Below are positions 31,284-40,734 of a DNA stretch of 64,000 nt, in pieces (position 1 is the first letter of the stretch; every line of letters begins with the position of its first letter). The translations under genes and the position numbers were made by a program. Below the pieces are notes generated by a model that saw only the letters and a program-made list of their open reading frames with translations, was not told where the DNA came from and searched no databases. The stretch is taken from the NCBI GenBank assembly GCA_020740775.1, contig JAHEWK010000035.1:1-64000 (forward strand). Direction: 5' to 3'. This DNA is from Ilyonectria destructans. Lineage: Eukaryota; Ascomycota; Sordariomycetes; Hypocreales; Nectriaceae.

Positions 31284-34234
31284 TCATAGTTCATCATGCA
31301 GAGCTTGTCCTTCATCTATCTCCTTCAACCACTGCCACCTCTCATCTCCGCTGTTGGCTGCCAGAAATACGGGTGTAGATCCTTCCCAATCTACAGCCTT
31401 CCTGTCGGCACCATGGTCCAGTAGTAGCTTCGCGAGTTCAACATGTCCGTTTTTAATGGCCGTATGTAGTGGCGTTCCCACTTCATGGAGAGAGATGGCA
31501 TTGCCGTCGGCTCCATGTTCGATCAACAACATCTTGGCAAGGTCCATACGTCCATGTTGGACGGCCACGTTCAGTGGATTCCCACCTTCGTACCCAGCTA
31601 CGCCATCGATCTTGGCGCCGTTTTCGATGAGCACCTTTGCGATGTCATAATGCCCATCCTCGATGGCTTTGCTCAGCGGATTGGAACCGAACACGAAACC
31701 CGTAAAGTTTACATCAGCGCCGAGTTTGATTAGCAACTTGACGACGTCAGTATGGCCCTGCTCCGCCGCAGTCTTGAGGGGCGCTATTCGTTCGTTCACG
31801 TCGGCCCCTCGTTCGATCAATAGCTCCACGATGTCGATATGTCCAAAGTACGCCGCCATGAAAAGTGGCGTCTGCAGGAGTACAGACGTGGCCTGAGGGT
31901 CGGCCCCATTGTCGAGAAGCAGTTTCGCAACGCCAAGAAATCCGCCCGCCGATGCTCCAAAAAGGGGCGTAGATTTATCCAGAAGGTCTCCAATTTCAAT
32001 GGAAGCACCATTCTTGAGTAACAACTCTACAGCCTCTTGATGGCCTTTACGAGACGCAATGTATAGAGCTGTGCACTCGTCCCCGTCAGCCGACGTTCGA
32101 GCATCTGCCCCGGCACCGAGTAGGAGCTTGAGAACCTCGACACGTCCAAACTGGGATGCAACATACACGGGCGTAATTCCGCCCTTGTTGCTGGCCCCAG
32201 GATTTGCCCCAGCCTCCAGTAGCATCTTGACCACATCGGAATGCCCGCTCCGGGAAGCTTGTAAGATAGGCGTATTGTGACGGTACAAGAGCACGAACGA
32301 GGTCGGGTGCGACTTGGGTAAAATGATTGTTTACAAGGAGAGAAAGAGATTCCTAAGGAAAGCTCTGACTTAAGCTATTTACACAAATTCATAAAGTGAG
32401 ACTATTCATAAAGTATGAAAGTCACATGATCGTTCCCTCACACGTATCTCCGTCGGTGGCCTTGGCTTCAGCGTCTGCTCCCACCCGAAGAAGCAACCTG
32501 ACCACGTCGAGATGTCCGTTTGCGGATGCCAGATGCATGGGCGTTAAGTTCTTTTCATCAGCAGCTCGGGGGTCTGCACCAGCGGCCAATAGCACTCTGG
32601 CCACTTCCGAATATCCACCGGCACATGCTTCCGAGAATGGCGTATGCCCGAACTTATTGGCAACGCAAGCGTCTGCCCATACCCCCAGCAACAGTTTCAC
32701 AATCTGGAGATTCCCTCTCTTAGCCGCCAGAAGCAATGCGGTCATCCCATTTGCATTGGCGGCTCGATGGTCTGCCCCAGCGTCCAGCAATACCTTGGCC
32801 ACCTCGGGAAATTCTTTTCCAGACGACATAATCAAGGGCGTGTTGCCATACTTATCAGCTGCTCGAGGGTTGGCCCCGGCCTCCAGTAATACTTTGACCA
32901 CCTCGATTTTGCCCTCTTCGGATGCACCAAGCAAGGCGTTCCTCCCATGATCATCGACGGTAGCAACGTTAGCGCCATTCTGGAGAAGTAGTTCCACTGT
33001 CTCAACGTGCCCAAGCCATGATGCCAGAAAAAGCGGCGCGACATGCCGCTCCTCAGCAGGTTGAGTGCAGGCTCCATGATCTATCAAGATTTGGACAACA
33101 TTCAGCTGACCACGAGAAGCGGCTGATGCCAATGGTGTGCGGGTCTGTTGATCGACGGCGTGAATATTTGCGCCCTTCTCAATGAGAAGAGCTACCACGC
33201 CAGAATGTCCCTCCATAGCTGCGAGATGAATCGGAGCAGCCTTGTCAATTAACAGGGCATCCAATTCGGCCCCATTATTGATGAGATGCCTGACTATCTC
33301 AAGATGCCCTTCAGCCGCTGCCGCATGTAGTGGCGTCCAATGGTTTCGGTCTTTAACCTGGATGTCGGCCCCTCGTTCAATGAGAAGTGCAACAACATCT
33401 GTGTGTCCTCTGTAGGCTGCCTTCCGAATAGGACTGTAGAAGTCATCTGAAGTGCGCGACCGCACATCGGCTCCCATATCGAGAAGGCACTTGACCACCT
33501 CAATACGCCCTTCTTGAGCGGCCATCATGAGTGGCGTCAGTCCAATAGGTCCAGGAGACCCTTCTGCGCAGCTTGCGATTGACTGGTCCTGGCGCTCTTC
33601 TCTTTACGCTCCGCCGTCGTGCTAGGGTTGTTCGATTGATGACGACTTTGCTCCTCGCATAGCTGGACGAGGAATTTGACGACTTCGGCATGTCCCTTGG
33701 CAGCTGCGATATGGAGCGGCTGCATGACTGGGTACGATCCGCCGCCCACTGGTTTCCAAGCGTTTGCGCCACTGTTAACCAATGCTTTCAAAACATCAAG
33801 ACGCCCATTCTGTGACGCCGCATAAGCAGCAGAGATTCCATGTTCCACGACAGCATTGACATCGGCCCCGTGTTCGACGAGAAGTTCCACGACTCCGACA
33901 TGCCCGCCGGCAGACGCGGTCAAGAGGGGCAAAGTAAATGAATCGTCAGCGCCGAGTCCTGCGGCGCCGGCACCTCGGTTGAGAAGTTGCCTCAAGGTCT
34001 CGATGTCCCCTTCTGCGGACGCTTTCTGGATTGGCGTGCAAGCTCCCATGTCTGGGCCTGGCTCATTCTAATTTTGGATGGTTAGAGGACGAAGTGAATA
34101 ATTGGAATCTATTAAGGACTTACTTGTGTAGACGAGCTCTGGGCTGACAGTTCAAGGTTGGCTTCGACCATGATGAAGAAGACTAGCGCAGCTGTAATGG
34201 TAAGAAAGGTACGGTGCCATCTGCACGACTTCAT
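31284..34234 (-). pseudogene. Secreted ankyrin-repeat protein gene, broken by a solo LTR and a frameshift
   Basis: Exon 1 (34234-34124) encodes a signal-peptide-like start, MKSCRWHRTF then LTITAALVFFIMVEA. A 56-bp intron (34123-34068, GTAAGT to TTAG) is followed in frame by NEPGPDMGACTPIQ and a long run of ankyrin repeats down to TAG or TAA at 31284. Repeats carry the typical TPLHxAA...GHxEVVxLLLxxGAD pattern, about 24 units of 33 residues. Two breaks are visible. One base appears missing near 33530, where the LLDLLD frame stops and LTPLMMAAQEGRIEVV continues. A 167-bp solo LTR (32276-32442) sits between TDGDT and PILQASRSGHSDVVKM, and removing it with one CGTAT restores the frame. The ancestral protein had about 910 residues. 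Ankyrin arrays mediate protein binding; a signal peptide on one is unusual in fungi, and cleavage versus membrane anchoring is not settled. Confidence 0.8.
32276..32442 (-). mobile_element. Solo LTR, family C copy 2, inside the ankyrin gene
   Basis: A 167-bp inverse copy of the LTR at 22036-22203. It is flanked by CGTAT at 32271-32275 and 32443-32447, a 5-bp target duplication distinct from that of the other copy, showing independent insertion. Confidence 0.9.
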
Positions 34235-34896
34235 GCTTCGGAGTCTTTCTTATATCCCGAGAATGACAGGGGCCGATCACGGCAGACCAAGTTATCAATG
34301 ATTATCTTTTCTGGACCCGCGGATGACTGCGTGATCAATGCACGATCATGGCTGATATTTAGGCATCGGTTGAGAGTGTGCTGCGATCATGACTCGTATT
34401 TCGATTGCACGTTGAAAGAGGAACGCAACGAGAGGCTGAATGAACTACAGTAATTACATGCAGTTATACCCCGCTGATCGCTCGGCTCCAGCTGGTCACC
34501 CAACTTTTTTGCTTTCTTTTCGCTTGCTGGTTCCGTCAGCACGGACTGACGACGGTCCTTTTGATTCCTGGTTTCTGATATTCATAGCGTCACGGGTGGC
34601 GGGCGCCCAGTACAAATGAATGAATGAAATTTATTCCGCCCGGGACGACTAACCTCATAGGGCCAGCTGCGTTATGCTGTGTACAGTGTTGGAATAGGGC
34701 CAAAATGAGGCAAGGATCACGATCACCGTGAACTTGTTCACGATGATCGTGAACGGCCGCAATGAGCATGAGGCAGCAGGCTGCTGCCTTTCCCACGAGT
34801 GCTCACAAGGCTACACCTCCGTATCTTTTGCGGGGTCAGCCCAATTAAATGCCTCAAATCCAAGGTACATCTGACTGCACCTTATTTTCTATTATG
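34235..34896. other. Upstream region of the ankyrin gene
   Basis: The presumed promoter. It includes inverted GATCACGATCACCGTGAAC/GTTCACGATGATCGTGAAC motifs at about 34712-34754 that could form a hairpin. No gene supported. Confidence 0.45.
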
Positions 34897-35089
34897 ATGA
34901 TGGATCCGTTACGGTCAATTTGATTGATGCAATAATGTTCGTATTGATGATGATGATGTTGATGATTGCTTGTCCTCGTCATCCGGATCGGCCGGAAGAG
35001 GGGTTATCATACCCCCCCTTCTGACTAAGGTCCAGATATCAATCTATCAGAGGTTTCGTTATACAGGGTCATGTTCCAACATCATCATC
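34897..35089 (-). repeat. Left arm of a large inverted repeat (LTR-derived)
   Basis: About 190 bp, inverted relative to 37235-37389 plus 38376-38409. Its inner part (ACAGGGTCATGTTCCAACA on the plus strand) and the CTGACTAAGGTCC segment match the 5' half of LTR family B. Includes a GATGATGATG microsatellite. Confidence 0.8.
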
Positions 35090-35093
35090 ATAT

Positions 35094-37230
35094 CCCTTTG
35101 AGTGTCGTAAGACGACACTTAGGTCACGGGACCCACCGGACCCCTGCTACAGCCGAGGTACCTAAAGTGACCTAAAGCATCGCCGGAATCAACCCCACCC
35201 AATTCACCGTACAATTCATTTTGTGTGCACTTATGGATTCCCAACAGCTCTCCAGCCAAGCTGTTAATGCGTATGATGACAATAGCTTCATCCGTACTAG
35301 TGACAGCCGTCGCGAGCAGCCGACCGATAACACCTGCCGGCCGATACATGATCCGGTTCCGGATCGCGGTTACAACTTCGACCCGATGGTCATTCCAAGC
35401 CGGGCCCCTGAGATAACAGCCCTGCCCCCGGAGCCGCTGTCACTATTCCAGCAATTCCTACCTATTTCCCTAGTGGAAGGCTGGGCTCAGTACACCAATA
35501 GCTGGGTCAGTCGCCGGCTCGAGCAGCATGAAGATGGCAGCTGCAGATTGAAGCCGCAGTCTCGGCTGCTGGCTTGGAAGCCGACCTCTGTTGCAGAAAT
35601 CTACATATGGCTTGCGATCTTGATGTATATGAGAATACATATAGAGCCGCAGATCAAGCTTTATTGGAAGACTTCTGGATCCAAGGATCTACGCCCTATC
35701 CATCCAGTGATCAAATGGATGCCTTATAACCGATTCCAGCTGCTATCTCGGCATCTTCATATCTTTGACTTTACAACCATCGATAAGGACCCTGACACAA
35801 GCTTCTACGGCCGCACCTTTATCCGGGTCAAGGCTTGGTCTGACTACCTACAACATACGTCTACAGTCTATTACATTCCGGGCACATCTATTGCTGTAGA
35901 TGAGTGTATGGTCCGCTTCCTCGGACGATCCCTTGAGACAACAACAGTCCCTAACAAACCTATCCCCACGGGCTTCAAAGTGTGGGCTGTAGCCCAACAA
36001 GGCTATTTCCTGCGGTGGATTTGGCACCGGCCCGGCCGGAAGTTCGGGCCCGTTGGCATCCGGCCGAGCTACCGGCGCCTGCCGTCACAGCTGCGGCGGG
36101 CCCGGCAGCAGCGACAAGAGAGGAAGACGATCCATCTGAACCCAACCCAAGCTGTGGTTGTTGCCCTAGTAAATCTGCTGCCGGAGGCCAGATACCACGT
36201 ATTTCTCGATAACCTATTCTCTTCCTGTGACCTCTTTCGCCGGCTCCGGCAATGCGGCCACGGCGCCACAGGCACAGCCCGCAGGAACTGTGGCATCTAC
36301 AAGCCCCTTGTCAAGCTTAAAGCTACAGATAACACAGCTGCCGGCAGCCTCAAATTTAATGATATCAGGGCTTTCCCTACGGCAGATAACCAAGTCAGTC
36401 AGAGAGACAAGATTGTGTTGATTTTCCCTACTAATTTGTCTTCGGCTAGGTCAATCAGATCGCGTGGAAAGATAACGCCCTCGTGTTATTCCTATCCACT
36501 GTGTTCAAGGGCACTGAGAGACTCGAACGTCAGAGGAAAAGACCGACAACAGACCAAATGCAAGCACGGCCAATACAGCGATTTTTTGGTACTGAGGCTG
36601 TCAAGCTGATTTCTATCCCGTCTATCGCTGCTGTTTACAATGATGAGATGGGTGCTGTAGATCAAGGTGACCAAATGCGGTCATATTGGAGCCCTACCCG
36701 CCGTGCCCGTAGGGGCGGCTGGAGGGCCCTAGCTTGGGACTTCCTGCTAGAAATAGCCCTTATTAACAGCTATATTTTACAGCAGCGAGGGCAGCCGCAG
36801 TGGAAGCCGGAGATGTCACAGAGCAATTGGCGGCAACGCCTTGTCAATGACCTTATCGCGAAGTATTCATCTGACAGTCATGCAAGACAGCGATTTCGGA
36901 CTGGCGACGAATTTACGCCTGTTGCACAGCACAAATGGGTCCGGAATAAGAATTGCTCAGCTTGTCAAGCTTGTAAAGGAATACGCCTTGGGGAGGGCCG
37001 GCAGCAGCAGCCGCTGCAAGCCGTCAGCAGCAATAGGGGGGCCCGGAGACCAAAGCAGTCACGATACCGATGTCAGGAGTGTAATGTAGCTTTATGTAGA
37101 TCCGGCAATTGTTGGGACTTCTATCACCATATAAATTAGGTGGGGTTGAATGTACCTTTAATTTGCTTTACTCTGGTTGGCCAGACCCCCCTGCTCGTGA
37201 CCTAAGTGTCGTCTTACGACACTCAAAGGG
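35094..37230 (+). mobile_element. piggyBac-type transposon, apparently intact
   Basis: A 2137-bp element with identical 35-bp terminal inverted repeats (35094-35128 and 37196-37230) beginning CCCTTTGAG, each containing the palindrome AGTGTCGTAAGACGACACT. The flanks read ATAT on both sides, a possible 4-bp target duplication; classical piggyBac uses TTAA. It encodes a full-length transposase without stops. Confidence 0.88.
35233..37139 (+). CDS. piggyBac transposase (DDE_Tnp_1_7) with C-terminal cysteine-rich domain
   Basis: Exon 1 is 35233-36393, a 56-bp intron spans 36394-36449 (GTCAGT, branch TACTAAT, CTAG) and exon 2 is 36450-37139, giving 616 aa without defects. Recognisable parts are FNDPM-like region YNFDPMVIPSRAPEITALPP, catalytic blocks SIAVDECMVRFLGRS, KPIPTGFKVWAVAQQGYFL, YHVFLDNLFSSCDLFRRLRQ and SIAAVYNDEMGAVDQGDQMR, which carry the conserved aspartates. 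The C-terminal CSACQAC and CQECNVALCRSGNCWDFYHH form the zinc-binding domain that recognises the element's ends. Cut-and-paste transposition is expected. ATG 35233 is the first in frame. With identical TIRs this is the best candidate in the window for an active element. Confidence 0.9.
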
Positions 37231-37234
37231 ATAT

Positions 37235-37389
37235 GTTGGAACATGACCCTGTATAACGAAACCTCTGATAGATTGATATCTGGACCTTAGTCAGAAGGGG
37301 GGGTATGATAACCCCTCTTCCGGCCGATCCGGATGACGAGGACAAGCAATCATCAACATCATCATCATCATTATCATCAATCAAAACAC
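37235..37389 (+). repeat. Right arm of the inverted repeat, inner part
   Basis: Inverted match to 35081-34930: TGTTGGAACATGACCC, CCTTAGTCAGAAGGGG and ATCCGGATGACGAGG occur in mirror order. The arm is interrupted at 37390 by the TA-flanked element and resumes at 38376. Confidence 0.8.
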
Positions 37390-37653
37390 TACCCGTTGGC
37401 ATTGTGGGGCAAGCCGCCTACCAACCTCGTCCCGAGGTTGGTCCGAAAACCCTGTGTCAGCCGGGAAAATGTGTGTCAACGTAAGCTGGGCCCCTCAAGC
37501 TGTAAAATCATCAATTTCAGGATCATCATCTTTCAGACTTTATGACAAGACCATTTAAAAGGGAAGCGGGCCGTAGCTAGGCTCGTTGGAAAGCTACGAA
37601 ATAGCTGAAAACACACGAATTGACTGAAAATAGCAGAAATCGCATTTGCAGCC

Positions 37654-38047
37654 TCAATTGCGCCGCCTTTTCCTAGGGCCTGATTCTGACAGCGGATCAG
37701 GGCTCTGTTGACGATGTGTTGCCTCCGCCTTCCTATTAGCCCGATCATGACGAAATTCCTTCAACATATTCTTGATGCCATCGTATCGACGTACTGTTGG
37801 TGTTGGGTCGGGAAGTTGTGGTGTTGTGAAGTTATCGTCATCGGCCTCATCAGCTAGATCTAGGGCCTCGGAAGGCGGCGATGATGATATCGCAAGAGGC
37901 GTTGGAGGCCTAGGAATTTCGTCGCTGCCGATGTCATTGAGCCCTATGAGGTCGATGTCATCATCGTCATCATTTTCCTCGTCTTGAAGTGTTCCTGTGA
38001 GGGTGAAATCGACATCATCGTCATCTTCAGGCCAGGCACTCTGATCC
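37654..38047 (-). pseudogene. C-terminal tail of a pogo-like transposase
   Basis: The minus strand reads SAWPEDDDDVDFTLTGTLQD, an acidic stretch, then KNMLKEFRHDRANRKAEA and SGPRKRRRN before the stop at 37654. The acidic then basic tail is typical of the C-terminus of long pogo transposases. DNA-binding and catalytic parts are missing: the sequence upstream is replaced by a family A LTR. Confidence 0.55.
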
Positions 38048-38277
38048 TGTCGAATTGCTGGTATGACCAAATGATGACCTTGAACATGTGTGTGTATTGT
38101 GTATCTGTTCACTGTAGCTCCCCCCCTTTTTATCAGGGAGGTCTTGCTTTCCTTTTCTTCCTAATACGGGCCAGCCGGCCGAAGGCTCGGCGAGCCCCTT
38201 CCGAATCGCCTGACAATCTCCTGTTTCTCATGTGACTCCCTGGAGCCCTGGTGTTCCAACATGCCACCAATTCAACA
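38048..38277 (-). mobile_element. Solo LTR, family A copy 2, without target duplication
   Basis: A 230-bp copy of the LTR at 4748-4979, about 97 percent identical by eye. Flanks are GATCC and TTAGG, so no target duplication. It sits where the 5' two thirds of the pogo transposase should be. Confidence 0.85.
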
Positions 38278-38375
38278 TTAGGCTTCGATTGATGAAGCTC
38301 ATGCAGAATTTAGTGACACAGGGTTTCCCGGCTGACACAGGGTTTTCGGAAGCCGCCCCACAATGCCAACGGGTA

Positions 38376-38409
38376 TTGCATTGATCAAATTAACCGTAAC
38401 GGATCCATC
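38376..38409 (+). repeat. Right arm of the inverted repeat, outer part
   Basis: Continues the arm interrupted at 37390: TTGCATTGATCAAATTAACC and then GTAACGGATCCATCA mirror TGGATCCGTTACGGTCAATT and the following bases at 34901-34930. Confidence 0.75.
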
Positions 38410-39193
38410 AATAAGCAGAACTTATCGTGGGGTCGTTTTGCGGAGTAATTGGGTGACAGCACCCGCTGCAACCCAAACGAAACGGGCCGGCGCCTAACAA
38501 GTTATGCACCTGACGCAAAATCCCCGCTTATCTGGTTACCGGCCAGTCTGGCCTCATTTCTACCAACAGGCGGCAGCACCGATGTGCCATAAATGCCTGG
38601 AGTCGGGTGGCAGTGGCATGTAGGTATTCTGTACATCGATAGACAGTGCCCGAATCACAACACCTGTTGCACGCTAAGGCCGAGCCCAGTGTCATCACGC
38701 GCCCAACCAGCCTCAGTTGGCTCCTATTGGACATCAACGTTGACACGATCAAGCGCGAGCCCCTGGTTGGGCAGGGGTGGGTTGGCGAGATTGATTCTCC
38801 AAAATTGTGGGTATTGGCCACCAATTCTTCCACGCCGCCTGGTGCCATTCAGTCACAGTTTGAGCTGTGATACAGGACACAGCTACACCCACTTTGTTGG
38901 GGATGCATCCTTCACGTACTCGCGTTGCAGTCGGAAAGCCCAGAGCCGTGGCTGTCCTGGACTGGCAGACGCGTAGTGTCGCAAACACTGCCTACACGCC
39001 TGCGTCGTCTGGTCTGGTTGCCGGCTGCTCCCCTCTGAGCTGACGGCTCGTCCTACCATAGTGAAGCGCGTCAAGACGGGGCATGATCGGCCCCCCGCCC
39101 CCAAGCGTGGTGGTACCGGAAAGATCTAGCATTCAGGTTGGCAGCCGTGTCGATGAATGGTTCCGCATTGCAGACGGCAAATATGGCCGCCAA
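38410..39193. other. Spacer, no supported gene
   Basis: Several overlapping frames on both strands of 38528-39104; none shows a recognisable motif. Confidence 0.45.
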
Positions 39194-39196
39194 CTA

Positions 39197-39226
39197 CGGT
39201 CGCACATTACCACATGGGTGACAAAA
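39197..39226 (+). repeat. Left terminal inverted repeat of the two-gene transposon
   Basis: Matches the inverted right end at 45118-45147 with two mismatches in about 30 bp. Confidence 0.85.
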
Positions 39227-40734
39227 CCATGTACGAAAATGACTGGAGGTATTTCGCACATAGGCTTTCGGTGTTTTTATATGGGGCTACAGTATTGATA
39301 TAATAGCGCACTGTTTTCAATGTAACAGAGCTGATGCCATACCAAGCGGTGCTGATGCCATTCCATCGGCGCTGAAGCTCCGATAATGCCGGTTCAGAGA
39401 GGGCGGGATATTGCAGCTGGAAGCCTTGGAAGGAGGTATGAACTCCGACCTCTACCACGATCTCGAACCCCTGGTCTGCGTCTCACACAATGCCGAGGCC
39501 TCGTAAGGACTTGGAGCGCGTCAAGGACTGGATCCTCGAGCAGCGGCGAGAAGGACTATCCATTGACACTATATGTGCCCATCTCCGCGACGATGGGCAC
39601 GTACTCGACGTCAGAACCCTGAAAAGGAGGTTAGCGGAATGGGGTGCCCAGGAGTACTCCCCCCTTCACTCAAAGATTGATACCAACACCTTCGTCGAGC
39701 TGATCAAAGGCTACTTCTACCGATACGGATATAGCGACACTTCCATCGTCCGTGATCTCAAGCGACGCGGCATCGAGATCTCCGAGCGGACTGTACAGGA
39801 GTACCGTCTGAAGCATGGCATGAAGCGGCGCTTCCGAGATCTGGCTGAACGACAGGAGGCTATTCAAAAAGCAAGAGAGTTCCTCTTTCAAGACGACCGT
39901 CAGTCTTCAAGCATCAGAGGATTTGGCAGGGGGTATCTATACCACTACGTCCGCATCCGTGCCGGCGTTCTTGTCGGCCAGAATACCTTATATCGCGAGT
40001 ACCAAACGAACCCAGAGTGGAAGAAGCGGGCCGAACAAAGACGCCTTGCTGATTGGAAGCACCGGAAGAACTTCCAGGTTCCTGGGCCTAACTTCATGTG
40101 GTCTCTTGATGGGTACGAGAAGCTCAAGAACTTCGGCTTCTCTATCTACGCCTGTATCGACACGTACTCGAGAGCCATCATCTGGATATATGTCGGCAGG
40201 GGGAATATGACTGCGCTGAGTTCACTCAAACAGTTTCTACGGACTGTGTCGTACTCAGGGGTCCGCCCCCTTTTCACCCGCTCGGATCATGGTATCGAGA
40301 CTCCTCTTTGGGCCGGAGCCCAGGCGATTCTCGCCGACCTTGATCAGACAGAGTTTCGGTATGCCACCGAGGATAACGACCAACGAGTCCACAGGCAGGG
40401 AGCGAGACTGAGCTCCTGTCATATCTGGGGCCCAAGCACATCGAACCAACGGATCGAGTCTTGGTGGGAAAAGCTACTCAAAGGTGTCAGTCAGCGCTGG
40501 ATCGCGTTCTCACACGAGCTGATTGATAGCGGCCTCTTCCAACCAAACCGTCTTGCTCACCAGATCGCGGTGTATGCTCTCTATGGACCCATGATCCGTC
40601 AAGAGGTTGCGGAATTCACGGAGATGTGGAACGGCCATCGCATCCGGCCACAGAAGAATAGGAAGCATCTCGTCGCCGGGATCCCGATGGATCTGTATAA
40701 TACAAGCGAAGTGGAGAACTGGGCAGTCCATCTA

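Larger units (their letters stand above)
37392..38373 (-). mobile_element. Pogo-like element relic with TA duplication
   Basis: The ends are inverted repeats starting CCCGTTGGCATTGTGGGGC and sharing CCGAAAACCCTGTGTCAGCC. TA lies on both sides (37390-37391 and 38374-38375). The start CCCGTTGGC is shared with the pogo element at 6161, so they are related. Only 982 bp remain, containing the C-terminal end of a transposase and an LTR. Confidence 0.82.
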
